From positions 485,717 to 549,716 of the forward strand of contig CAJJDO010000026.1 in the NCBI GenBank assembly GCA_905183005.1: 64,000 bases of DNA, in the 5' to 3' direction. The notes beneath the pieces were generated by a model, which did no database searches, was not told the DNA's origin, and worked only from the letters and a program-made list of their open reading frames with translations. The translations under genes were made by a program, and so were the position numbers. This DNA comes from Paramecium pentaurelia (lineage: Eukaryota; Ciliophora; Oligohymenophorea; Peniculida; Parameciidae). This document shows, in pieces, positions 38,790-50,668 of this stretch (position 1 is the first letter of the stretch; each line of letters starts with the position of its first letter).

Positions 38790-39722
38790 AGAAATATTTT
38801 AATTAATTAATTATTTATTTATGGACTAAGTAATATTATTTAGATAGCATATTATATCAATATATAAGAATAAAGATGTAGAATAATCTCTCATAATATA
38901 TATATATATTATTTCATATTATAATACTATTTTTAATATTTTAAAGAATTTTTTAATAGTTGTAATTCTTATAACTCTTAAAAAAACAATTGATTCATGA
39001 TTAAATACTTCATTAATATTGTTAATGAATTAAATATTAATCAAAATTTAAAGTTAAATGTTGTTGAATAATTTAGAGTTAAATTCTTATATTAGATTAG
39101 AGTTGATTATTTGAATTTGAACTAAAAATTAATTCCTTTCAAATAAATTAAAAAAAATCTTATAGGTTAAACAAAATTCAATTAAGATAATTAGTTCATA
39201 GATAAAATATTAATAAATTAATATATGTCTAAATTAAGGTTCAATCTAAGTATCATACATTTAGATAATGTGTGGAAAAATTTATATCTTTTTAAAGAAA
39301 ATATTGTAAAGAATCAATATTAATTGAATTTTTTTTATTTAAATTATTAAATTAGATTTATTAATATTTTAATTAGTATTTAATTAATGATGCATTAGTT
39401 AGAATTCAAAATTTTTAGAACTTTATTTAGTTTGATTGTAATTTATTGGATAATTCATTTGATTACATTATAATTTAATTATTTATTGCATATTAATTTA
39501 TTATCTTGAAAAATTTATCTATTAGAATCACAAAAATACGATAAATTATTTTATGGAGTTTATTATTTTTATTAATGCTATGTTATCATGATGTATTAAA
39601 TTAATTATTTATAATAAATTAATAATATCAGACTTATTATATTTCTTATTTGTTATATATTTGAATATATGAAAATAGCTTGTATACACAAATAAACTCA
39701 AAATTTATCCATTTTTAGATCA
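38790..39722. other. Intergenic, very AT-rich
   Basis: About 930 bp with long A/T runs and a (TA)n tract near 38899-38910. No frame with a start and protein-like composition. It holds the upstream region of the E1-like gene, without a recognisable motif. Confidence 0.5.
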
Positions 39723-40127
39723 TCATAATTATTTAAATGTTGTAAATGAATTGGATCTTTTTCGATTACCTTCTTTTTCTTATATTACTTATTTGGATTG
39801 TTTCAATTACCATACAAATTAATTAGGAGTACAACTTAAGGTACTTTTTTAACATTCAATTTCAGATATAGAATAGCATGAGTCATCCTCATCTTCTATA
39901 TATTATTCATTATTTCTTGGATTTATGTAATTTTCCAATATAAATTTCTCCAACTATCCTTTTTCATAAGATTGAAATAATTATCCTAAATCCTTCGTAT
40001 CATGAGAAACTACAAAATTCTTCAACTCACTTCTCTCTTCTGCTGTAATCAAATTCTATTGAAACATACTTTATATAGTACGAAGTAACGACGAATAAAA
40101 CGGAACTAACTCTATATTTGAAGACAT
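39723..40127 (-). CDS. Hypothetical protein (134 aa)
   Basis: Uninterrupted frame starting MSSNIELVPFYSSLLRTIQ. The first 70 residues look folded and helical (ITAEERSELKNFVVSHD, LGQLFQSYEKGQLEKF). The rest is acidic, then basic and disordered (YIEDEDDSCYS, KEGNRKRSNSF). The 5' part is richer in G and C than its surroundings, as real coding sequence here tends to be. No family recognised. Confidence 0.65.
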
Positions 40128-40265
40128 ATTTAAACGAATTATATTAAAATATTGTTTTAGTTTTTAACTAAATATATTATACACTAATTCTCACAACTAT
40201 ATATCTGATCATATATTTGTTAATTGATATTACATAAAACTATAAATTTTATTATCATGAACATT

Positions 40266-40485
40266 TCAAAATTAATGAGGTTCACCTTAAGTTGGTAACA
40301 AACCAAATCTCTTCTTTAATTCAACACGATATTTCTAATTTAAATCATCAGGACTAAATCTTGCTATTAAATTATTTTCTATCAATACCAGGATGAGCAT
40401 TAAATGTATATGAACCATCATCAAGTGTGTTTTTTAAAGTATACACTCTTTTTCCCTCTTCATTCAAATAATACCTCAAATGCAT
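40266..40485 (-). CDS. NOP10: H/ACA snoRNP protein NOP10 (64 aa)
   Basis: NOP10 is a core subunit of H/ACA ribonucleoproteins. It bridges the pseudouridine synthase (dyskerin/Cbf5) and NHP2 in rRNA pseudouridylation. The 64-residue product shows the family signatures: MHLRYYLNEEGKRVYTLK at the start, then HPARFSPDD and KKRFGLLPTQ at the end. One 25-nt intron splits the Ala codon of HPARF exactly. As in eukaryotic NOP10, the zinc-binding cysteines of archaeal forms are absent. Length is normal. Confidence 0.96.
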
Positions 40486-40903
40486 TTTTTATTTTAATAA
40501 TTAATTAATAGAGATCTATATTCAAAAAAATATATTTACTCAGAGTTTATGATTTTCTATTGTGTTTATTTATTTTAAATTTTTACTTAATACTTGTAAT
40601 TTAAAGTCAGATGATTCATTATTGTTAAAATATTAATATCAAACAAATTATTTTCACCAATATTTTCCATATTAGTAGATCAGCCTGTAATAAGAATGTA
40701 ATATAATTACTATATTTTCAATCAAAATATGAGTAGAAATGATTTTGAATTATATATGATCGAAACTCAAAGTTTCTCAAATTTATAAATAATGTATAAA
40801 AGATTACAACATCTATTTAAGCATGATGTCTTAAATTATGAAATTGATATAGTTGATTTTAAAACAAAAATATGCGTAGATATTTGATATCATATAATAT
40901 GAA
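40486..40903. other. Intergenic with one doubtful 55-codon frame
   Basis: About 420 bp between NOP10 and SEC61 beta. On the plus strand an ATG at 40729 opens a 55-codon frame (MSRNDFELYMIETQ...) ending in TGA. It has fair composition but no family and no good context, so I do not call it a gene. Nothing else seen. Confidence 0.4.
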
Positions 40904-41183
40904 TCACTGTCCTTCAGGGGCAGCTTCTGCTCCTCCTGATCTTAGTTTGCTGAATATGTGTAAGAGCACAACGATTCCCAAATATACAAGACTAATTATA
41001 AGTACGGTGTTTGGTTGAACTTTTAGAGATGAGACATCTCCAGAATAGAAATTTAATCCTGATTATCCTCCATTTTCTGTTGTTTTTGATGCTAAATCAT
41101 GTAAATAAAAATATCTTACGACTCTTGCCTCCACCTTGTCTTCTCTTTATTGCATCTTTGGCGAGTTAAGCTTTTTCAGACAT
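40904..41183 (-). CDS. SEC61B: Sec61 beta subunit (83 aa)
   Basis: Sec61 beta is the small tail-anchored subunit of the ER protein-conducting channel. The 83-residue product has the disordered basic N-terminus (KDAIKRRQGGGKS), the conserved amphipathic stretch before the membrane (LNFYSGDVSSLKVQPNTVL) and one membrane span (IISLVYLGIVVLLHIF), then a short tail. One 28-nt intron sits in the N-terminal part. A C-terminal extension of about 12 residues (SGGAEAAPEGQ) on the lumenal side is longer than usual. Confidence 0.94.
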
Positions 41184-41757
41184 TTATTTAATTAATTAAT
41201 ATTAATAATGTGCACGTTGTTTAATTAATATTTGTATTAAAATCATCAAATTAAAACTAATTTACATATTATATTATTAGATATAATTTATTATCATTTA
41301 AATACAACTTAAAATTCAAACTGTATTTTTATCTCTATTTCAAATTATTAAATATCATAACTAAACCTTCACTTAGAAATATATCATTATTTTATAGAAT
41401 TACAAATTTTTAATTTCAATAAAAATGAGAAGGTATTTAGACAAAATACAATTAGCAATTAAATTTATTATGCTTATTATTGAATTTAATAGTTGAACAG
41501 AAAGAAATTCATACAAAACATTACTTAGCACTTTTAAATGAACTTAATATTTTTCCTCTCAAAATATTATTGAAAAAATAAAATTTACATAAAATTTCAA
41601 AATCATGGTGTTAAATAAATCAATATTAACTTTTTTTAGAATAATATAGAATTTCATGAATTAAATAAATTTCTGGATAAATTTAAGTTATGGTATTATA
41701 AATAAGAGATTCAAATATCAAAGTAAATTTATTTATAATATATTTTAATTAAACTAT
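41184..41757. other. Intergenic with possible plus-strand exon
   Basis: About 570 bp. Between roughly 41500 and 41770 a plus-strand frame reads like protein (EIHTKHYLALLNELNIFP, a possible 31-nt GT..AG intron, then FHELNKFLDKFKLW). I cannot connect it to an ATG without breaking the frame, so it is not annotated as a gene. It would be tail to tail with, and overlap, the next minus-strand gene. Confidence 0.3.
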
Positions 41758-42285
41758 TCATATTTTATAAATAGTTTTCCTTATTAAGCCTTTGTTAATT
41801 TAAGTTAAATTTTTTTTCTATTAGTTGTTTATTTCATTCTTCATAGAACCATTATTATTATTTAATGAAAAAGTTATGAAAGGCTCTAATTAATCAACCT
41901 TAATAATTTTGTATTCCTATTCATTTTCAGAATTAAAAAAATAATTTTCATTCTACTATTCTACTTATTAATTATCCAATTTAAATTCATTAGATTTATT
42001 GCTTCTAAATTTAAAATCCTCTTAGTTTTAAAATTCTGAATTTGTCTAGTTTTGATGTTAGATTTCTTAAAAAGTTGGTAAATACTTAATAAAAGGCGCA
42101 TTCATTTATCTAGAAAGATATTCTTCTTCAATAGATTTTTCTGGTCCTCTTTTGTAATTTGTTGAAAATATGCTATCATCTTAGTCTTATAAGATAGTTT
42201 TATATAAATCCTCAGATTCAACAACCTAAATTTGTTTTTTTCTTTAACTTGCCTTAATATATTTTTTATCTCCTAATTCTATCAT
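41758..42285 (-). CDS. Hypothetical Gln/Asn/Glu-rich protein (175 aa)
   Basis: Uninterrupted 175-residue frame, MIELGDKKYIKASQRKK at the start. It is polar throughout, rich in Gln, Asn, Glu and Lys, with short conserved-looking blocks (APFIKYLPTFQEI, YKIIKVDQLEPFITF). No membrane segment or domain. Probably disordered. It follows the PUF gene on the same strand with a 234-bp gap. Confidence 0.6.
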
Positions 42286-42519
42286 CTTTTAATTAATAAT
42301 GAAAACGATATTAAAAAATTCTCGGCCTAATAAATTCTGTTTCTTATTATTACCTTTATTTAAAAAGGAAAAAGTTTATTCATTATAAATTTAATTCTGT
42401 ACTAATTAAATTAGATTGAAAGTGATTATAAATTGAAAAATGTAAAAAAAAGTTGAAAATTTAAAAAATATTCTTTGCAATAAATTATTAATATCATTGT
42501 TATTGTTGTCATCTATGTG

Positions 42520-44301
42520 TCAGTCAGATTGGTGTTATACCATCTTTAATGTCTACATAATTTAAGCATTATTTTATTATTCATTTTAATAATTTTGATA
42601 AAATTATTAAGATAATGGATACATTTGTTGTTACTAATAGAACATCATTGTATTTTACATTAAAAATGCTTGATATTATTAATAATCATAAGTTTATTAT
42701 GGATTTTATTATTAAATCCAATAATTATACATTGGTTATTAATATTACTATTAATATTATTATTATATAAATTATTGATATTGTTAATACTGATTATTAT
42801 TAATAAATTGTTAATTTACTTATTATTATGAAATTTATTTATTCTTATCTTAAAAGGAAGTGATTTAGAAATTTAAATTGGAATTTACTTTTTAAGTAAA
42901 TCGTTTTATATTAAAATTGACTACGGCAAATTTCCAAACAATTAGACCATGATGATTCAAGAAGTTGCTTTCATGTAATTTTGAAAGATATTCTAAGAAT
43001 TCAGCTCGATATTCTTAAGTTAAATATTCATACAATCTTTATATAGGATAATTGGCAAACTAATCATTTACTAATTTACGAAAAGACCTAATTTAATGGA
43101 TTGGATTTACTCTTCGGAGACTGACACTTCTTCTTCCCAAAGTTTTTATCTCCATTTAGGTCCTGAGTAAATGATTGCCTTTTCAGCAACATTGCTTCCA
43201 TATTTATCCACAGACATCTATACAAAGTCTTTGATAAGATATTTATCTAATAGTAATGTTTTATGGGATTCTTATCCTCTTTCTAAAATTTATTAGATTA
43301 TATAATTTGAGTATTATCTTCTTATTAAGCATGAAGAATTCTCAATAACTCTCATGATTATATCATTTGCAACTTATTTAGAATTTTAATCAATTTATTT
43401 TGGCAATATATCTATTATTTTATTTACTATAAGACATCCATATTAATCTGTAGAAAGTTCAATTTACTGTTAATTTAATATCTAAAAATTTAATTAAAGA
43501 TATTACATATTTATCCAAAATAAGTAAAAGATTATGTAAATTTTTGCCATCAAAAAGTTCTAAACATTTTTGGAAGATTTAATTGCCAATTTTGTCTGTA
43601 TACAATTTTAAATTGTTATCTTCTAATATAAAATTAACATATCTCTAAAATTATATTTATGAATCTTAAGGGTATGAGGCCATAATTTCTAATCCCTTCT
43701 GCATCACCTTACATGCATAGAGATCAGTAATAAGCTTATTAATTCTATTGAAAATTTGATCTAAAATAATATTTCTATACAAAGGAGGACCTATTTAAAA
43801 TTATGACTCTCTTACCAACTTCAATAATTTTTTCCAGTATATAGTGCATATACTTGTCTAAACTTAAGTTGACTATGTTATTTTTTATAAAGGTCATAAA
43901 AACATATTCTCTTTCCTTAGGTTTGGCATTTTCATATTCATATTGCATACGTCTTGAATTTTTAGTTAATTTTTCATGTGTAATATAAGATGACCTTAAA
44001 ATGAAATCGTTTAATTTTACATATCAGCTTAAAAAGCAGAAATTAGGGATGGTTTGAAATCATCATTTAGTAATACATTCTTCATCTATTCATTGAGTTA
44101 ATCAAATTCATGATCTTTAATTATTTGACAAGCATTACCTACTTAATCCAATTAATCGTCAAATTATTCAGAAGATAATATTTTATATATATTGGAATTG
44201 TCAAATAGACTTTAAGTAGCAGTTGATCCAGTATTGGAGGGGAAGCAATTTCTTAATTCATCAATATCAGAATTAAATTCGATAGGTATTGGATTTGACA
44301 T
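42520..44301 (-). CDS. Pumilio (PUF) RNA-binding protein with Q/N-rich tail (560 aa)
   Basis: PUF proteins bind 3'UTR motifs and repress or localise mRNAs. Four introns (26, 25, 25, 23 nt) give 560 residues. PUF repeats run from about residue 110 to 440, with the diagnostic alternating helices: DKYMHYILEKII, YACKVMQKGLEIM, DKIGNQIFQKCLELF, DQYGCLIVNKII and finally DKYGSNVAEKAI, each centred on a base-contacting tripartite set. After VVNFNIKRF the frame does not stop but continues for over 100 residues of almost pure Gln, Asn and Tyr (QQYQQPMYNYWIQQQ). Most of this is written in TAA codons, down to the TGA at 42520. That tail is prion-like. A standard-code view would see only AT repeats there. 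Confidence 0.92.
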
Positions 44302-44488
44302 AATTTTTATTAACAAACTAATTATTATTGAAAAATTACATCATCCTTATTAGAATTAATTGACTTAAATTCTTAAGGTTGGTTTTTATAAATATGGAGA
44401 TAAATTAAATTTAAATATTACGCATTATGCCATAATTTACAATCTTTGAGAATGGAGCTTAATTATATAATTGATTAAATAAATAATA

Positions 44489-44947
44489 ATGAATCTTGAT
44501 CAATTTTAATCCACAGAAGAAGATTGGCCTTAATAATCTTGGAATGAAAATGAAGATCTCGATTTCTCATCCTCTCCTATAATGTTTGGTCGTAAAAGCC
44601 ATAAAATTAAAAAAGAAAATGATATAAACAATCAAGATTACTATATATAGATTTAATAGATAGAAGAGCCTTCAGATGACTAAGAATTTAATAAATTTTT
44701 CATTAATTCCTCTATTCCTCTCAGTAAAAAGAAGATCAGAAAAAGTAAAAAAATCAATACCAACACAATAAACAATCTATATCAAGAAATATTTTCAAGT
44801 ATTTTAGAAAATTCAGAATCATAATAGGAGACTCTGAAAAAATTATAATAATGTCAAAATATTAAGGTTCTAATAGATGGATTGGAAAGAACTTTGATGA
44901 ATATAAAGCAAATGCTTCTTCTCAAAGTGAAAAATAATAAGTACTGA
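44489..44947 (+). CDS. Hypothetical protein (152 aa)
   Basis: Uninterrupted 152-residue frame. It starts with an acidic, Trp-containing segment (MNLDQFQSTEEDWPQQSW), then basic Lys blocks (LSKKKIRKSKKI). It ends with an amphipathic helix of heptad character (LLQKLQQCQNIKVLIDGLERTLMNIKQMLL-like) suited to coiled-coil pairing. No family recognised. Divergent from the PUF gene with 187 bp between starts. Confidence 0.6.
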
Positions 44948-45353
44948 TTTGAATGCACTTCATGTTTGTGTTTTCGATTCATAAAATAACATCATATATA
45001 ATATAATTTTCAAACTTACTTTCTTTTGCCAGATTGATTAAACAGAGTAAAATACTAAAATAAACTCATTTATATCAACCAATATAGAGAAAGATAGTAC
45101 TAAAATATTGATAAGTTTTTAGTACATGTATGTTTTGAAATGGAAAAATGTTAGTCGTTATTTAGAATAATAATAAATTAGGATGTGAATGTAAATGGAT
45201 TTAATTAGTTTTTTGGAATAAGTATATAAGGTAATTAAATTTATTATTAATCAAAGTATTAATGGAAGATTTATATAAAACTCAGTTTTTATCTGTTTGA
45301 TTGATCATAATATAAAATATTTAATAAGAAAATACACAAGTAAAATAATTTAA
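44948..45353. other. Intergenic, nothing recognised
   Basis: About 400 bp between convergent genes. Frames are broken by TGA or of poor composition. No RNA gene recognised. Confidence 0.5.
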
Positions 45354-46314
45354 TCATTAATTAAAAGTGTTGAGAAACCAACCATCTGGAATAAGTTACA
45401 AATTAGATTCATCAGAACAACTTATTAATTTACCATTTTACCATTCTCCAAATTTTTTCTTTCCTTCTTTATTTATCATAAGTCCTTTTCCATGTTATTT
45501 TCCATCAAGCCAATAACCTTAATATTATTTACCATCAGGCCAATTGAATATACCAAACCCAGACTTTTTATCATTTTCATATTCTCCATCATAATATTTC
45601 CCATCAATCCAACGGTAGTATCCTCTACCATGCATTTAATTTCTGGCCCATTAACCGTAATAAGACTATGTTCTAAATAACTAATAAATTACCCTACCAT
45701 CTGGCCATTCATATTTGCCAACCCCATTAATCATATTATCTGCCCATTCACCATTATACGTACTTTATTAACTCCATTTATAAATTCCTTTTCCATTCTT
45801 TTTCCCATTTCGGAACTCACCTTCATAAACAGAACCATCAGGCCACACTTCTTTACCAAATCCATTTGATTTTCCTTATTTAAATTAGCCTGTGTATATA
45901 GGCCCTCTTGCATATATACATTTCCCATCTCCTTCTAATTTATTGTTAATAAAACTGCCTTCATATATATCACCGTTAGGCATGACCAACCTGCCAAGTC
46001 CGTTTGCCATATTGTTAATTACTATTCCAGTATAGATCCCACCATCCTAAAAATTAAGTTGATTCTAAGAACTCTCTATCTACTCTTGTTTTGAATCTGA
46101 AGAAAGATATTGTTCCTTAATAAATGTAGAAGAGTTTGATTTGCTATCCATTGAAGGTGGTTTTTCTATTTATTTAGTCATAAATAATACAAGGCTGTTT
46201 CTCATCATCTTCTTCATATTCAGGATCAGAATCAGAACTAATTACTTCTTATTTATTTATTTCGTTTGAATGTACTTCTTGTCTCTTTTAGCATTTCTAG
46301 CATTCTTGTCCCAT
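45354..46314 (-). CDS. MORN-repeat protein with Met-Gly/Cys N-terminus (302 aa)
   Basis: Two introns (25 and 27 nt). The first 95 residues are acidic and disordered and begin MGQECQKC, a myristoylation context followed by cysteines suited to palmitoylation. Then about eight MORN repeats follow (IYEGSFINNKLEGDGK, VYEGEFRNGKKNGKGI, YYDGEYENDKKSGFGIF, QYQGYWLDGKQHGKG), each with the YxGxW/F and GxG pattern. MORN sheets bind membranes or act as scaffolds, for example in the basal-body cortex. Here the lipidated start suggests a cortical membrane protein. A decayed MORN copy lies just upstream at 46750-47330. Confidence 0.9.
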
Positions 46315-46749
46315 TGTAATATATACAATATATCTCTTAAATTAAGTATTATTTATATAAATAGGAAATGTAAGTGCTAGTTTTATCTAACCTATTGAAC
46401 AAACAAAGAATCAGTTGTTTTAAATGGAAAAGCAAATCATTAAAAATAAGGATTCTGATGTAAGAGAATGAGAAGATGATATTTTTATTAGGATTAGTAT
46501 AAAGTAATTCTATTTATTCTATTTTGCAGAGTCTAACAACTCTATTTTATAAACAATCTTAATTTGAAAGATTGGCTTTTTTTTGAGCTCCAAAAATGGG
46601 CCAATTTCTAGACTCCTTTCCAGAAATTACAAATCAGATATTAGGAACTGTCTTAAGTTAATTTTACTTTACTAAATTATTCATTATATAATTATAAATC
46701 ATCAATGCTATTACTATAAATTCCAAATGACATTGAAATTGAAGAGAAG

Positions 46750-47330
46750 AATTCTCCAATTAAAAATGACCATGTCATCATTCACTTTGGAGAATGGAAG
46801 GATGCTTAGAAACATGGTTTTGGAAAGTTATTGGAACTAGATTTAAGTTATGATGGAGTAGGTTTTGTTAACAATGAGGCATCTGGACATAGTAGATTAG
46901 ATTGGTTCATTCTTGTGATGATTAGTATGAAAGTTAATGGAAGAATGATAAATAAATAGTATTAATAAATATTGTTGATTTAATTGTTATCCATCTGTTG
47001 AATGATAAATAATAACTAAATTGAAAAGAAACAAGTTCATTTTATGAGAAAGAATATTATGATAACAAAAAGTAAGGTAAAGAAGTATTTAAATGGGGAT
47101 TGGAGAATATCAAAAAAACCTAAAAGAAGATGAAAGGTTTTTGATTAGAAATGGAAAGAAAAAAGAATGGATAGAGAAGGAGTATGATAAAATTAATCGT
47201 TTAGAATTTTTATTGGTCTGATAGTAGAATTTATAAAGGATGACAATTATTTGTTCAAAGAGTTTTGGAATTGAATGATTATTTTTATAAATAAAGAGAA
47301 TGGAATAAAATGAAAGTAGAATTATCATAG
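46750..47330 (+). pseudogene. Decayed MORN-repeat gene
   Basis: On the plus strand, pieces of MORN repeats appear in different frames, separated by TGA stops and frameshifts. Near 46788 is FGEWKDAQKHGFGK. Near 46980-47100 are QWKNDKQ and FYEKEYYDNKKQGKEVFKWG, where two of the invariant glycines have become Lys and Glu. Near 47207 is FYWSDSRIYKG followed at once by TGA. No continuous model is possible even with short introns. I read it as a fossil gene, perhaps a former duplicate of the adjacent MORN gene, now in the opposite orientation. The flanks, 46315-46749 and 47331-47497, show nothing else clear. Confidence 0.75.
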
Positions 47331-47497
47331 TGATCTTGTCCAAAATATGTTTAATACTAATTGATTAATGATTAAATGATTACAATTTGGCAAAGAAAAT
47401 AATAAGTAACAACTTCTTAAACTTCTTTTTTTTAATATTTTGGTTTACTATATATTATTTCAATTTCATCACTCTTAAAATTATAATATTAACTGAC

Positions 47498-48934
47498 ATG
47501 AGTGAATCCTAGCTCATCGAAAAACTTCAATAATATGGTAGCAAGAAAGGAAAGTATGAGAATGAACTATTAAATTCTTCTCAAGAATGCAGTTATAAGA
47601 TTAGCACAAGTCCTAGATTTCATAAATTTCATCAATCTCCTGTTATTCATCAATCACCTGCTAATGTTTCATCATCTTTAGAACATTATCCCTTTGATAA
47701 AGAGGAAATTCAAATCAAAGACCCTTAAGGTGAAATTCGTTTCCTACTTAATATCATAGATTAATTGTAATATGATTTATAAATACAATATAATGACAGT
47801 GAACTTATTAAAAAGAAGTATTAAGAATTACAATATTAAGTTCAGAAAATGCAAAGCAATGTTTTCAAAGAATAAGAATAATATGAAACAAAGCAATATT
47901 GTGATTAATTAGAAAGATAAAACAAATAATTAAGTAATGAGAATAACACATTAAAAAAAAATTATTAAGAAATATAATAGAAATATCTTGATTGTTAAAA
48001 GGATTTAGATAATTTAAAATTAAATGCATCAGAATTATTAATATAAAATGAAGGATTATATTCACTATTAAATTCATTAAAAGAAAAACATTAATTTGAT
48101 ATTGACAGTCAAGCTAAACATTTTGAATTAATTAATTAAAAAAAAATAGATGATGAAATAAATATCATTTAGAAATAATATAGAAGAGAAATAGAAACAT
48201 AAAATTCTATTTCAGATTCATACAAAAAAAAAATTGAAGATTTAACAAATGAATGTGAAATAAAATCAAAGAAACTTAGTTAATAGCAAGAAATAAATTT
48301 AAAATAAGAATTAGAAATTGAAATTTTAAATGGAAAATTAATTAGATATCAAAAATTAGAATAAGAATTAGTTGATATAGATACTTTATATTAATAAAAA
48401 AATAGATTATGTTAATAATTAGTATAAGATAATACAAAATTAGGAGAAGAATTGAAGAGTTAAAAATAATAAATCTAATAATTGGATTCATCTTTTAAAT
48501 TATAATAAAATCTATTAGAAAAAGAAAGGAGTGATTATGTTGAAAGAATTTAATAATTATAAAAATAATTAGATGAATTATAAAATGTGAATAATGAATT
48601 TAAGAAAAAAGAGTTGGAATAATAAAGATTACTAAATAAATTATCAGAATATGGTGATGAAAATATGAGATTATTGGAATAGAATACATTTATATTAGAT
48701 AAAACTAATGATACAGAAACATTAAGAGTTAATTATAAAAATTTAGTTAAAAGATATTATTAATTAAAAAGTGAGAATGATGGATTAGTATACAGTATTA
48801 ATTAGCACATAACTAATAGTGCCATTCTATAAAGATAGTTATAAAATGCAATAATAGAGAAAAATGAAGTCATCACCAATCTACATTATACATAATAATA
48901 ATTACTAAATTTATAATATTCAATAAGTCATTGA
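47498..48934 (+). CDS. Long coiled-coil protein (478 aa)
   Basis: Intron-less 478-residue frame. The first 75 residues are Ser/Pro/His-rich and disordered (RFHKFHQSPVIHQSP). From about residue 80 nearly to the end it is continuous heptad sequence rich in Gln, Glu, Leu and Lys (LIKKKYQELQYQVQKMQ, IQQLQKQLDELQNVNNEFKKK). This indicates a long parallel coiled coil, as in ciliary, basal-body or Golgi tether proteins. No orthologue is recognised. It is tail to tail with the CDPK gene, stops 46 bp apart. Confidence 0.8.
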
Positions 48935-48980
48935 ATTTATTTTATATTAAATTATAATATAAATAATAATGAAATTTAAA

Positions 48981-50618
48981 TCAATCTACTCTTGATGGTG
49001 GTTCCTTAAATTCATCCTTAATATTCATAGTTTTATCTATTCCTTAATCACACATCATTTAACAAAACTCATCAAATGATATTTAATTATTATTATTAGG
49101 ATTGATTTCATTGATCATTTCATTAATTTTATCTTCCGAAATTTATCTTCCATGTCTAGCTAAAGCTTCTTTAATATCATCTTTTTATATATGACCTACA
49201 TTTAAAGTATCGAAATATTTAAACAAAGACCATAACTAATAAATAAATTAATATATAATACTCGTTCTCTAGTGAATATTTTTCTTTGATCAATACAAGC
49301 AGCTAAGAAATCTGTATATTTAATCATTAATGGTCTTGGAGATTTACTTTCTAAGAATTAAATTCCATCTTATTCACCCATTAATTAAATGCCTTCATCC
49401 TCTTCTAAAACAATAGTTTATATTAATTGTTCAATTTCCCAATGAGTTACTATAGAACCCTCTTTAATTAAAGCTGATTTAAGTTCTTCTACTGTTATGG
49501 TTCCTGAATTATCAACATCAATTTTTGAAAATATCAATTTTAAATGTTGTAAATCAGATTCATTCATTTAATTGATTAGTACTTTTGTGACCTCCTTTTT
49601 AAACTTAGCTCCACCTCTATATGTTTTTAACATTTAATAAATAGTTCGATCTTATTGGAATTGAGTAGATTTAAGTTTATCAGTTAACAATAATGATGGA
49701 TTTTATTTAGTTTAGAACCAAGGATGATCCATACATTATTTTGCAGAAGGTCTTAATTGAGGATCTTTAGAGAGCATTTAACTAAGTAAATTTTTAGCTT
49801 CTTCAGAAATAGTATTCCAAACTTTAGATTCAAATTTAACTTCCTTAATTCTTATATTGAGAAACAATTTCTCTTTGGATTAACCCACAAATGGAGGAGT
49901 TCCACATAAAAGACTATAAAGAAGAACACCTAAACTCCAAATATCACATTTTTCATCATAATCTCCTTCAATTACTTCTGGTGGCATATAAAGAGGAGTG
50001 CCAATAAAAGTCTTTAGTTTTCTTCTTCTATGTATTACATCAAATTTATTTGCAAATCCAAAATCAATTAACTTAGGTTCCGAATAGAGACTTTGTTCAG
50101 TAAATAAAATGTTTTCAGCTTTAATATCTCTATGTACTATGCCTTATTCATGTATATAGATGACAGCAGAACATATCTAAATAACTAATATGATTTACTT
50201 TAGATATAATTCTTTATACTTAATGTTCAGTTAAATTTATCTGTTGTTTTGCAATTCTTTCTACTAACTCACCTCCTTCACAATATTCCATACATATGTA
50301 AATATATAATTCACTCTGATAGACTTCATAAAACTTAATTATGTTGGGATGATCTAATTTTTTGAGTGTATATATTTCATTAGCCAATTATGCTTCTTTT
50401 CCATGGAGATTGTTTTTATCTATAATCTTGATGGCATACTATTTTGTTGAATTATTTTTCATTGTAGCTAAAACAACCTTACCAAAAGACCCTATTCCTA
50501 GTACTTTACCAAAATTATATAGAGAATGGATGTCTGTTGTTGAAGTAAAAATAGAATCGTTGTGACTAGTTTGCATTGGTACTATTCTAGCATGTTATTT
50601 TGGTTGTAAACAACCCAT
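48981..50618 (-). CDS. Calcium-dependent protein kinase, CDPK (529 aa)
   Basis: Two introns (22 and 26 nt). N-terminus MGCLQPKQ fits dual acylation, as in many CDPKs. The kinase domain is complete: LGIGSFGKVVLA, the ATP lysine in YAIKIIDK, HRDIKAEN, DFGFAN and GTPLYMPPEVI. A junction helix (YRGGAKFKKEVTKVL) leads to EF-hands. The first is canonical (DVDNSGTITVEE). The second is distorted by an acidic insertion (VLEEDEGIQLMGEQDG). The third (DTLNVGHIQKDD) lacks ligand residues at two positions, and the fourth (NPNNNNQISFDE) is Asn-rich. So calcium sensing may rest mainly on EF1. Acts at membranes, coupling calcium to phosphorylation. Confidence 0.94.
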
Positions 50619-50668
50619 TTAATTTTATTATCGCTAATTTTAGATAATAAATAAGTCTTATATATTCA

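Noticed and set aside
39540..39660. tRNA or snRNA gene
   Set aside because: I looked for T-loop and cloverleaf patterns in the gene-free stretches; none was convincing.
42540..42830. Intergenic AT-repeat or satellite
   Set aside because: In code 6 it is the continuous Gln-rich tail of the PUF protein with no TGA.
45492..45928. Short open frames on both strands in the MORN gene
   Set aside because: The plus-strand one is antisense; the minus-strand one is the MORN repeats in a shifted frame.
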